Assembly (NCBI GenBank): GCA_036768485.1
Contig: JAVLUZ010000756.1
Coordinates: 80,129 to 144,128 of the forward strand
DNA length: 64,000 bases
Direction: 5' to 3'
DNA from: Mermis nigrescens
Taxonomy: Eukaryota > Nematoda > Enoplea > Mermithida > Mermithidae
Positions 27,501 through 39,500 of the stretch are shown here, piece by piece. Position numbers and translations under genes: made by a program. How positions within the stretch are numbered: the first letter of the stretch is position 1; the number at the start of each line of letters is the position of its first letter. A model generated the notes under the pieces. That model had not been told where the DNA came from, searched no databases, and was given only the letters and a program-made list of their open reading frames with translations.

Positions 27501-30500
27501 ATATTGTTAGCAAAACAAGGTAAACCCGACGATATAAACTTTTGCTCTAAATTTTTTGCAAGGAAAGCTATTTTTTGAATGGAGTATTAACAAAAAAGGT
27601 TTCAATGAATGCTAGAGTAATGCAATATGTAGAAAAATTGCACAGCTACAACGTGTAAATATGATCATTTCGTTTTTTTCTGTTTAAACCACGTTTTGAT
27701 CGATTTGCAGAAAATTTAAAAAGGTCCAAGTATATTCGTATGTAGCTGTTCATGAAAAAGCCAGCAGGCATACCAAATATGCAAAGACAATATGTAGCAG
27801 GGAAGCTACAGATCAATGGAAAATGTGTATTTTGAAGTTCAACCCGTGGGGTTGATGTTGTAGCGAAAAATATTTTTAATGGATATATTGCGCAGAAGTG
27901 AGCGAGAGTCCGAGTAATCGGTTACACACGCGTATTAGAGCGGAAGATCAGAGAAACCTTGCGAGTAAAATTTTGCTCACTGAGTAACGTGGTTGGCGGG
28001 TTGCCACGTTACAAATAATCGATTTTTAACGTGCTAAGCAGCAGCTTACCTTATGAGGATCTACATTTCCATCCTGCTTTACATTATAATAGGAACAAAA
28101 GACGTCAGCTAGCGTAACATCAGAAGAAGAAGGGGCAATGGCCGCGTTCAACAATTGACGTATTTCTTTTTCAGTCCAAGCGCAAAACGCTCCTTCTACT
28201 TTGTGAACAGAATCAAAAGTCGGTAAAGAGTCGGCATCCTCAGCGCTATAAAAAGCCCCTTGAGGGTTGCCCAGATCTCTGTCGACATATGTCAAAATAT
28301 CGCGTGCCATACTCGCATGATGCGGACATTTTGTAATCTTAAGGATTCAAAAGTGAGACGCAATTTATACATACACACAGGGGCGTAACAAGGATTTTAT
28401 TTCGGGAGGGGTCCAAAATTTTTGAAGTCCTATATTTCGAGAACCATTCGGAGATGCGCGAAAACAATGACATTTTTGAGCGCGTTTCTCGATGAAATCT
28501 TTATAATGGCAAGGAAAAATTTGTAAAAAAATCGGAGATTTTTCTCGATTTCAAACTAGATATAAAAATCTATCGTCTAACCAATCTGTAAGACTAATAA
28601 TTTCTGAACATCAAGTTCAAGCTTGACTCTCGAAAGATTTCGGAATTATTGTCTTCTTATTTAATTTTGTGGTTTTCCAGGGAAAACTAATGCAGGAAAT
28701 GGCGAGTCGGGGAGAGGCGCCGAAAATTTTTGACATATTTACTATTTTCAAGTGAAATCTGGGCTTCTAAGCTAAGAAATATATTTTAAAATTAGAAATC
28801 CGGCGAAAAATTTTAAGTTTAATAGCTCAAAAGTGTGCTGAAAACGTATTTTGGCTGTCCTTTTAGTAGAATTCGGAATATTTTCAATTTTTTCTCTATG
28901 GGACCTTGGGAAATTTTTTTTGCATTTTAGGGGAGGGACGGGCGCCCCTAACCGCCTCTCGGCCATTTACGCCCCCGCATACATACTCGTAATTTCTTTT
29001 ATTCTTCGTCGGCCGAGCAGACCAAAAGATAAAAAAGAAAACTTAACATTCACAATGTTATTCTGACGTAGCTCGTGTTACTTAGGCAAGAACTACTGAA
29101 AGTCAAGCAAAATTAATGTTCGCTTTATTCCGATTTGATTCCAGTATCCCGACATTTAATAACTTATCTTTCAGCAACTTAATCCGAAAAATTGAAATAC
29201 AAATATTTTAATAATTAATTTATTCTAATTACAAAATTCCAGTCGTATACCAATCATAGGTAGCGCGATAGCGCTACCTATTATATACTTGGCCACCTTT
29301 TTCCTTATATGTTTATCACAGCGAGTGCGAATTTAGTGTCCCCACCTCACAGCAACAACGGCACAAACCTGGGAGATTGCGGTTTCTTTTAAACGATAGA
29401 TAATTGAAAAACTCGACGTACCATTTTTTCTTTTGTTTACACTCAATGCCGAGTTAGCAATGAGTGTGTAAAGTGTAAACCAAAAAATCGAATAATTTGC
29501 GGAGGGCCAATTTTTTTAAATGTTGCCCTTCGAGCTGTAGATTACGAATCTGACCTTAAAATTTCTTTTGCACTCAATGGTTGTTGCACAAAAATGTAAA
29601 GCATACAAGGTTTTTTACTCCTTGCGTGTTTTCAGCTTATCTAACTCAACTCAATTTGGTTTTCTGTGAGCTTACAATATCTCAAAGACCAATTTTGGTT
29701 CTCTTTTAACGCAATATTTCTTGATCTGTGATCGTTTAGCGTAAACGGTTCGAGACGAAAAACGAGATGTCTTCAGCTACTCCGCTAAGTAGGCGGACCA
29801 CGCTAATTATGCTTAAAATGTGCCCTGACTAGCGTTACAGATCCTAGTTTATATTGTTTCTATACACCCAATATTGCGTTATTAGCACAAGTGTAAAGTT
29901 TACACCGAGAAGCACTTTTTCGCCCAAAGCTTTGGGTATCAAACAATTTGCAGAGGGCCGATTTCAGTTTTGAAAGTGTTGCCCCTGAGTTGTAGATTAC
30001 GAATGTGACATTAAAATGTCTTTACACTCAATGGTTTTGCACAAAAGTGTAAAGTATGCGGGTTTTTTTACTCTTGGCGTGTCCTAAAGCTTATCTAATT
30101 CCATTTTGGTTTATGTGCAGTCCAATTGGTTTTATAATGTAGAGGGCTACAATATCTCAAAAGGTCAAATTTTTTCTCTTTTAATGCAATATTTCTTGAT
30201 CTGTGATCATTCTAGTGTTCAGGGTTCGAGACGAAAAAAGAAATTTCTTCAGCTACTTGCACCCCCCCCCCAGAATTTCGGCGCTGCCCACCTATGGATA
30301 TATGGCCTAAAATATTATATAAAAGAAGGGAACTAGCAAAGAAAAATGCTCCGATGGTACAAAAAAGGTAAATATACTTGAATTTCTTCATTGTTAAGGA
30401 TGTAAAAGGAGGGGACTAGGGAAAATTTTCCTATATGCGCAGAAGCCATAGGAATGTGCTAAACAGTTAGACTTCCCTAAACAACGCAAAAATCGAAGTA

Positions 30501-33500
30501 TACTCTGCGGCCTATGCAGCGTTTCTGCGGATTTTCAATAGTAATTTCGATTACTATTGAGTTGGCCATGTAGGTGTAAGTTTACACTATTATCTTTTAC
30601 GTTAGAGCATTGTGGAAGGTCAAGATTTCATTAAATAAATAATACATTGATTAATTAGTAGTCATGGAAGTGTCTTCAATGCTCTTTTGCGAAACACTTG
30701 AGAACTTTTTGTGACTACACCCTCATTTTTCACAGGCTGCAGAATATACTTCGATTTTCGCGTTGTTTATGGGAAGTCTAACTGTTTAGCACATTCCTAT
30801 GGCTTCTGCGCATGTAGGGAAATTTTCCCCCAGTTCCCTCCTTTTACATCCTTAACAATGAAGAAATTCAAGTATATTTTTACCTTTTTTGTTCCATCGG
30901 AGCATTTTCTTTGCTAGTACTTTCAGTATTCTGATTATATTCCAATACTCCAATTCCAATAAAAATCATAGTTAAAGGTCAATTTTTGCATTTTTTTCAA
31001 TTTCATTGAGAGTTACTTTGCATATACATACATATACCATGAACAGGCACGTATTTCTGATGGGAATGGGGGGTTCGGACCCCCAAATTCAGAAAAAGCG
31101 GAAAAATAGGACTTTATAAACGTTATTTTGTGCTATTTTTGGCATTTTTTGGTCTAGTTTCCCCAACAAATTGGTGTTGGTCCACCCAACATAGGACGAC
31201 CAGCTACGTGCCTGACCATAAATGCACATAGGGAGTGGTGAGAGCGGGTATTACCCCCGCAGAAAAGTCAAGATTTGAATAAGGTCGAGCGATTTTAGCT
31301 CTAAACAGTGTATTTTTTGAGGCGATTTCGATTTAATAATAATCTAAATGGGAATTTGCTGTATCGGAAATTTAGAATTGCGCCCCTCATTGCCCTGACC
31401 GCACCTACAGAAGTACATATATGAAGGACCATCTGATTTATTATTTATCAAATATAGAAAATACGGGATATGACGTGAAATTGCGATCTATTCCAATTAA
31501 TTCTACTTAATCCGCTTTAAGCGTATGTGCGATTACCTGATATAAGCCAGAAAAGCTAACGGCCAGTTGACCTTGATCGTAAAGCATTTTTTCAAAATGT
31601 GGAACATGCCACTGTTCATCAGTTGAATATCTATGGAATCCCTGCGAAATGACTCGGTTTCACACATGGACTTAGGGTGGTGAAATGGCATATATACATG
31701 CAACAGAGGGTGGATTATGCCCCCCAAAAGCCAGCAAATTTTTGACCCCCATTTAAAAAAATTAATTTACCGGCGGTTTTTAGGTGTTTTTTGGTCGTTT
31801 TAGACCAAAAATTGGAAGTCATTTATCCCCCCCCCCCCCAAGAGTGGCCGGGGACCCGCATCCAAAATTTCGGGCCGTTACATGTATGTGAAAGGGGATT
31901 ACCATTAGGGATCGGACGAGGCCTCGGCCTCGGCCTCGGTAATCCTCGGTCTTTTTGAGATCCCTCGGCCTCGGCCGAGGGTCAGGTGAAAAATGACCGA
32001 GGACCGAGGGTTTTTTAAATTTGAATTTTTTGAGTGATGCCGAAATAGCACAAATACAGCAAAAAACGCTTGTGCTACAAAAGACCCATTGCCTCAAATG
32101 TTATGCCAAGTCAATGCTGTAATATGCCAGCCTATAGACGGCAGAGACAAGACGCATATGCTGATTAAAGGATTGTGTCTCAACAGCCCCACCAGTCCCA
32201 ACAGCCCCACCCGTCCCAACAGCCCCACGAGTCCCAACAGCCCCACCATCCCAACAGCCCCACCATCCCAACAGCCCCACCAATAATCCCAACAGTCCCA
32301 CCAATCCCAACAGCCCCACCAATAATCCCAACAGCCCCACCAGTCCCAACAGCCCCACCAGTCTCAAGAGCCCCACCAATCCCAGCAGTCCCACCGTTCC
32401 AGCAGTCCAACCGTTCCAACAGTCACACTGTCCCAACCACACATAAGCGTGGGGGGAGGGATGTTTACAGTTTAGCCCCCTCCCAACCCGAAATTCTGGA
32501 AATCCCCTCAAATTATGGTAGACCCCCAGAATTCTATTTTAAGCACATTTCTCGGTCACTTTACCCCACAAGACCCACAGAATTAGTCCGCTGCCAATGT
32601 TGGTTCCAACTGCCCCACTGTTATAATCATAGATGCACAGCACGACCGGTCTGGAGAAGGAGTTTTGAGCCAAAAATGACCTCAAAACTAGTATGAATGT
32701 TAAAATAGCGTAAAAACTACGTTAATCCACATTTTCTGGCTATTTTAAAGCAGATTAGCGTGAAAGTTTTGATTTTCATTTAATTTTAACGCTTATCTTT
32801 CCTTTTTTCACTAGAACGTTTTTCATTTTTTCTGGCAGTCTAGACTAGGCAATAATGAGCAGGAATCTAATCTTGCAAGATGACTCGAATGAGGCAAAAT
32901 CACGGATTGCGCAAAAATGCTGAAGCTTCAATTCTAGCGGGTCTACCAGTTTCTCAGGTAGAGTTATTCTGAAAATGTAAACCTGCACGCTCTAGTATAG
33001 TCTTGATGAAATATACGAAGTCGAAAAATAGTCAAAAAATATCTTGATCAAACGGAGCCCGTATAAATTCTATGTTTCAAAAGTACATTCGTCAAACGCA
33101 TTTCTCGTATAATAGCGATTGCAGTAATGATGGGGCTGCTGGGAGTACTGGTGGGGCTGTTGGGACGGTGGGGCTGTTGGAATGGTGGGGCTGTTGGGAT
33201 TGGTGGGGCTGTTGGGATTGGTGGGGCTGTTGGGATTATTGGTGGGGCTGTTGGGACGGTGGGGCTGTTGGGACTGGTGGGGCTGTTGAGACATCACCGA
33301 TTAAAGTAGGTACATTATGTGGGCGTTTTCCGTGTCCATGCATGCAAAACCTACTTAATTTCTTAAGCCCAAGTTGGGCATGGGTGGAAAATTCAAATGC
33401 GCACGATGTGAATAAAAGTTGCAGTTTAAATTTATATAATGGTCACAGAAGTGAATGCATTATAAAAAAAGCGTCGCTAACAGATAATTTCATGTTTAAT

Positions 33501-36500
33501 TTTGTTTACAATAAAGAATAAGAAGAGGTCGGCACAAATAACATAATGTAACTAAAGAGCTGAATAATGGAATATGCCTAGACCGTATGCGCGATATATT
33601 GTGACAATAGGAAATATTAACAGACTCGCTTATTTAACATTTTACGGTTGATTATATTAAATCACATTTACTTTGTGATTCAGTCGCACTTTAGACGCAA
33701 TATGTTTCTAGGTTTCTAATTCAATTCTTAGCACATATTGCATAACTGCAGTGCTAATTTTCCATTTTATATTAGGGGATTCGGGTACCGGGTAGTAAAA
33801 TTATCTTCTACCCGGGTACTCGGGTACCCGTTCGGGTACCCGCGTGCACCTCTACTAAGAATCATCTTAAAACGGCGCAAAGTGCCAAAAAATTGACATT
33901 TTTCCTCTTGAAATACAATTTCTGCCATTATAAAGATATGTAGAACACACAAAATAGTGATAGCAAAAACGAGCTGAATGATCAAGACGATTAGCAATTT
34001 GTCACTTCTGTGCTTGTCATTTGCATACGTACCATAGTTTCTCAAGGTCGAAAGTTCAGGGGTTAAATCCCAAAATTTAGGACCACTAAATTTAGAGTCT
34101 AGCCTTTTTTGCAGGTCAAATATGAAAAATGGCTAAAACATCCTGTATAACATGTTTTAATGTGAAAAACTGCATTTTTAACTACATTTTATCCCATTCT
34201 GACTAGTTTCGTCACTCTTGAGAGTAAAAAATATAAGAATCCATCGAAAATTTTGGCTTTTCAGATCATTTTAAGTTCATTCTAGGTATTTTATGGGTAA
34301 ACAAAACAGAAGTGTATTAGTCAGCGCGAAGCGAGAAAAAAATTCAATGTCTTCGTTGCTTTTGTACCCAAATCATTGCGGAAAATGTTTGATAGCTTAA
34401 AATCGTCTGACAGTGATTCAAGTCTCGTACCCCGAGGTGGGGGTAATAACCCCTCACCCCCCATGGGAATGTGTGATACCTACCTTTGAATCAAATTAAA
34501 ATAATATCTTGTTAGCTTTGATCTATATTACACTAATCAATCCTATTGCTACTGTACCCACATCACATGGAGCATATGTGTCCTATATTGTTTGTACTCA
34601 TATACTCATATTATATGTATTACAAATCCTCGGTCCCTCGGTCCCTCGGCCCTCGGCCTCGGCCTCGGCCGAGGCAAGGATTTCAAAGTTCCTCGGCCTC
34701 GGCCTCGGCCGAGGGAAAAAAGACCCTCGTCCGATCCCTAATTACCATACATGATCTTGGAGGGTTTGGGGGTTTTCACCCCCCAGAAAAAGTTTCACTC
34801 CCCTGCAAAAATTTGTTACCCCCCCCAGAATTGGCGATTTTTTGAAAGTTACCAAAAATTGTCTGAAAAATTGTAGAAAATATGCCTTTTCAAGCGTTTT
34901 TAGCTATCTATTTGCTCAACAGTGCCAAATTTTCGGCGCTTCGCGCCATTATACTCATGTTTTGACTATATTTTGTTCATTTTGTTCCAACTTTTTTGAC
35001 TTTTTTCGAAATTTTTTTGTTTTTATGTTCCAGCGCCATTATCATACAAAAGCAGTCGTCACTCAGCTTCTTATCGTTATAAAATATAAGCTAATGCAGT
35101 ATAATAGTTTTTAATAGTTTTTACTTTTTGAATGGTACACATAGTTTTAAGCTAATATCGCTTTGGCGAAGAACTTCCATGCTTTTTATCAGACTTTTAG
35201 GACAATGAAAAAGCCAAGTCTGTTAATTTTCGAAATTACGATCGAGAAATATTACAAAGGTACACAGTTATTTAAATATAAATAAATGTTAAATCCAGCG
35301 GCAAAATATACATAAGATTATATTCTAGTCAGGCCCGTATGCAGGGAGTAAACGGGAGGGGAGGGAAATTCCACCTAAAAATTTTTTTCAGAATTTTCAG
35401 GTATGAAACTGCATAGGTTTTTGAGGTCACTCAGCGTAAAAATGTTCAAATTTTTGGCGCCATTAATTTAATCAAAAATTCTATATTTACTATGTTTTTA
35501 AATCTTTTACGAGATAAAATTATCCGTGAAAACAAATTTATTACATTTCTTCTCTTCAAAAATGTGCGAAATTGAGTACAGCAGCATAGAAACGTAAAAT
35601 TTTCTGGCGCTTTGCGCCGATTTATTATTTATATGCATTTTTTGCCTTCTAAATCGCTCAAAACTGCTCAAACTCAAGTTAGACATGGAAAACATGTCAA
35701 ATATTTCCGACGCTACGCGCCAAAGTATTCATTTTCTCTGTTGTATTTGTTTCGAAATACAAAGATTGAGTATAGATAAAAAAACTTGAAAAGTTTTCAA
35801 TGAATTGAATGTTAGAAATCAGTTATGCAGACAGTTTGAACGATAGATTTCGTGTATGCTTATCGGATGAAGTGACAACTTTTAAGAATTTTTTAAAAAT
35901 TTATCTTCGCCAGTTTATAGAGCTGGTCAAGAAACGTTCAAAAATGCCTTTATTTTGGCCTATTCCTACATAATAGTTCTCGAGATATCCGACTTCAAAG
36001 TTTGCTATTCCCCCTGAAAAAATCCTGGATACGGGGCTGATGCTAGCACATAAAAAACTCTGAATACTAAATAATATAAGAGACATCGAAATGCTTAAAA
36101 AATGCAATGAAGATTCCAAAGGAGTGAATTGCATCAAGCATCGTGCACAATTAGGACAAATAGTCGACTTAGCAGGCACGTAGCTCTGGGGGGAATGGGG
36201 GGGTCCGGAGCCCCCAAAATTCAGAAAAATTGGAAAAATGGGACTTCTTTAACGTTATTTTGTACTATTTTTGACCATTTTGGGCTCAGTCTCCCCAAAA
36301 TTGGTGTTGGTCCCCCCAAAAACAGGACGTCCAGCTACGTGCCTGCAAGTTAGGCTTAATTACAGTAGAGACAGAAAATAAGGCACCTGACAAATATGAT
36401 CATGAATGCCACCTTTCGACATAAATTTGAGGGTTTGTTCAACCATCCTGATCGAACGAGAGTCTTCGTATCGACTTGTTCCTTCTTTATATGCATAGTA

Positions 36501-39500
36501 GCACAAGAGGAAGTCGAAATTAGCTTAAATTGGCGTGTATAATCAGCGAAAATCAGCAACAATATATAAATATATGCAGGAATGAAATTATTAGGCCACT
36601 CCATTAGGCACGTATCTCTGGGGGGAATGGGGGTTAGGACCCCCCCCCCCAAATTGGTTTTGTTCTCCAAAATCTGACTTTTTAAACATTGTTTTGTGCT
36701 ATTTTTGGCCTTTTAGGGCTTAATCCCCCAAAATTGGTGTTGTTCCCCCAAATTGGACGGCCAGCTACATGCCTGCGCTCCATGGTACAAAACAGAACGT
36801 GACAGTCCGATGTTCGTCATTACTGCTTCACACGAAAAATTTTTCAGGTACAATTGTCATTTTCTTCAACGATTTACAGTTTTTTTATAAATTTCAATAA
36901 AAAAATAACGTTTCCAAGCATTTGCTATATTAATGTAGAATCGAACACATAGCTTGTTTAGCGTACTATCATCGTAAAAATTACAAAACATAAAAATTTG
37001 GCAAAATAAAGTTTTTGAATAGGTACTGAATGTATTCATTGTATTATCGAATTTACTTAATGAAATTCAGAAATTTTAAAAATAAATTCAGTCATAAAAC
37101 TAAGCAAGGGCGGCGACGATTCATCGCATGTGATAATTAACAAAAGTCAATAAGAAACCTTTATAAAGAGGAATAAGTCCCAAGCTCCTCAATAAGGGTG
37201 TACATTCTGCACAAAACTTCATGCAGAATATATATCATAGAAAAGTTACATATACATTATCGCATTTGAATAAAATTTTGAACAAATAAGGATGTTGGCT
37301 GACACTAGCAATTCTGGGGAAGGTCAAATTTTAGAATTCATACATCATCTCGAGAATCTTTAGGTGATAAAAGAAAATAGAGAAATTTTTGAGCTTTTCT
37401 GTACATTTCTACCGTCGTGAAGGAAAAATTTTAAAAATCCAAGTTTTTTTGCTGCATTTCGAACTCAGAAATGAAAAATCTATCGCTTAAGCTATTTGCG
37501 TGACTGATCTTTCAATATCCACTTAGATCGACTCTTAAACCTCTCTTGAAGTTCGTGTCTTTACATTGAATTTTCGGGCCTTCCAAAAAAAAATAATACT
37601 AAAAACGGAAATTTTTTGACATATTCACCATTTTAAGTCAAGTATGAACTTCTAAGAGAAGAAACGTGATAGAAAATAAGAAATCGAGCGCGAAGCGGCT
37701 GAAAATTTTGAGTTTAGTAGCTTAAAAGTGTACTAAAAACCTTTCTTGACTGCCTTTTTAATAAACTAAATTTTTTTTAATTCTCGCCTCCTCGCCTCCT
37801 CTGAGGGACCCTTGTATGAAATAGAAATATTTTTTTTATTTTAGGGGCGGGCTTACCTACCCCACCCCTAGCTGGTTACGCCCTTGGATGTTAGCATAAT
37901 TACAGGGCTGTGGAAATTTAGGCGCGTCTCCAAAACCACCCCATTCGGCATCGTACGCACTGACGTAATACTCGTGACACCTTTTCGCACACTGATCAAC
38001 CTGTTGCAACACTGAGTCATCGCCACTGGCACTTGAACTCGTACGCGAAATCGCCTCCAGTATTTTCGTACCTTGTTCAATGAGAGCCGTTTTATTTTCC
38101 CGCCACTAAATCACGTAAAAATGATTTATAAAAGTGACAAAATATTTATTTAAATTTCTCTTAGATACATAGAACCACTCAAAAATGTTGGGTTACATTT
38201 CCAGAATAAATGTCGAGTTTATTCTAGCCCCATCTAAATAGGGCAACTTAAAAATATTATATTTGCATAAGCTATTATTATACTTTTCCTCCTGTTTTAA
38301 ACAAAAAACGTCGGTGCGCTACCTGAAGTATTGGAATTTTCTAAAATGACCGTATGATCTGATCTGTACATAAACGATAAGTCTACTGCGCGTCGTCACA
38401 GAATTCTAATTTCTCCCATAAAACGGCAATAACAAAACAAATGTTGGTTGATCATGTTTGAAGCTACAGTAGAAAAATAAGCAAGGCCAGAAAGTCACTG
38501 CACTCAAACCATGCTATGCACCCCGCATACATTTACATAAGTAGGGGTGAAAGGGGGTATTACCCCCCACTGAAGGGTTTAAAAGTTAAGTACTGTCAAG
38601 CTGTTTGATCCGAAAATATCGTGTTTTCAAGCGGTTTTGACGTAAAAATAGCCAAAAGCGCAATTTGCTGTAGTAAAAATCCAGGATTTCACCCCCTCCC
38701 TGACCCCAAAATCACGATTTCACCCCCTACCCGGCCAACTTGACCGTGTGCATCTATGGCGCCCCAACTTATTTTTTTCCTTTTCACCTTAGTAGCAATA
38801 TGGTTCAGCACCGTCGCGAAGCCTGGCCGGCCATATTGATTCTCGGGAGGGAAATAAGTGCCTCCAACGACAGGTTTTAAATCTGGTGTCAACCAGACAC
38901 TCATTGGCCATCCTCCGCCACCAGTAGTCGCCTATACATATATTATAAACATTACGCAAAATATAGAGATTTAAAATATGAGTAAAAAGTAGAGGCGAAA
39001 TATAAAATCAAGTGAAAAACGAGCTACCGAAAAATTTGACGAGATAAACGAAATAAATTTAAAGTATAGTCCATTTTACTTTATCTTGTGCATGAAACTC
39101 AATTTTCAATGCACAAGGGAATAGCACAAAAATGATTTCCAGGCAGTCTAGACTAATACAATCTGGCGCAGTAAAACTTCTAAGCTCATCACTTAATGTA
39201 TTAAGTATCAAGACGATTGTTCCCAGTTAAATCACTTTTGTAGTCAATTTACATTGGATAATAAATTTTAAGTCATGCACAAGGTTTCGTGAAATAGAAT
39301 AAAGATTAGGTACTTGGCTTAATTGACAAAGGACAAAGGCTATAAACATAAAAACTAGAGCTGCACCGGGTACCGGTACCGATACCGGTACCAGCGCCAG
39401 TACCAGGGTACCGGTACCGGTGCCGGTACCACCCTGTCACCGACCGGTACTTTTTATGATTTCTGTGAGTTTAAGTCAAAAGACAATCCGTTTCAGAACC

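Larger units (their letters stand above)
31906..34740. mobile_element. hAT-like element U2, TCGGCC hexamer ends, perfect TSD, composite interior
   Basis: 2835 bp. Ends TAGGGATCGGACGAGG and CCTCGTCCGATCCCTA are flanked by ATTACCAT at 31898-31905 and 34741-34748. Arrays of TCGGCC units occupy about 31920-32000 and 34628-34720. Inside are the inverted CAACAGCCCCAC minisatellite pair, a GGGTACCC-rich piece (33772-33857) ending GTGCACCTCTA, and an element V copy. No transposase recognised. It landed at the edge of a family I MITE in SPATA20 intron 5. Confidence 0.82.

Noticed and set aside
32101..32696. Pro/Gln/Ser-rich and Gly/Leu/Trp-rich frames over the CAACAGCCCCAC arrays
   Set aside because: Explained by the tandem units on either strand; flanks show no conserved coding sequence or splice sites.
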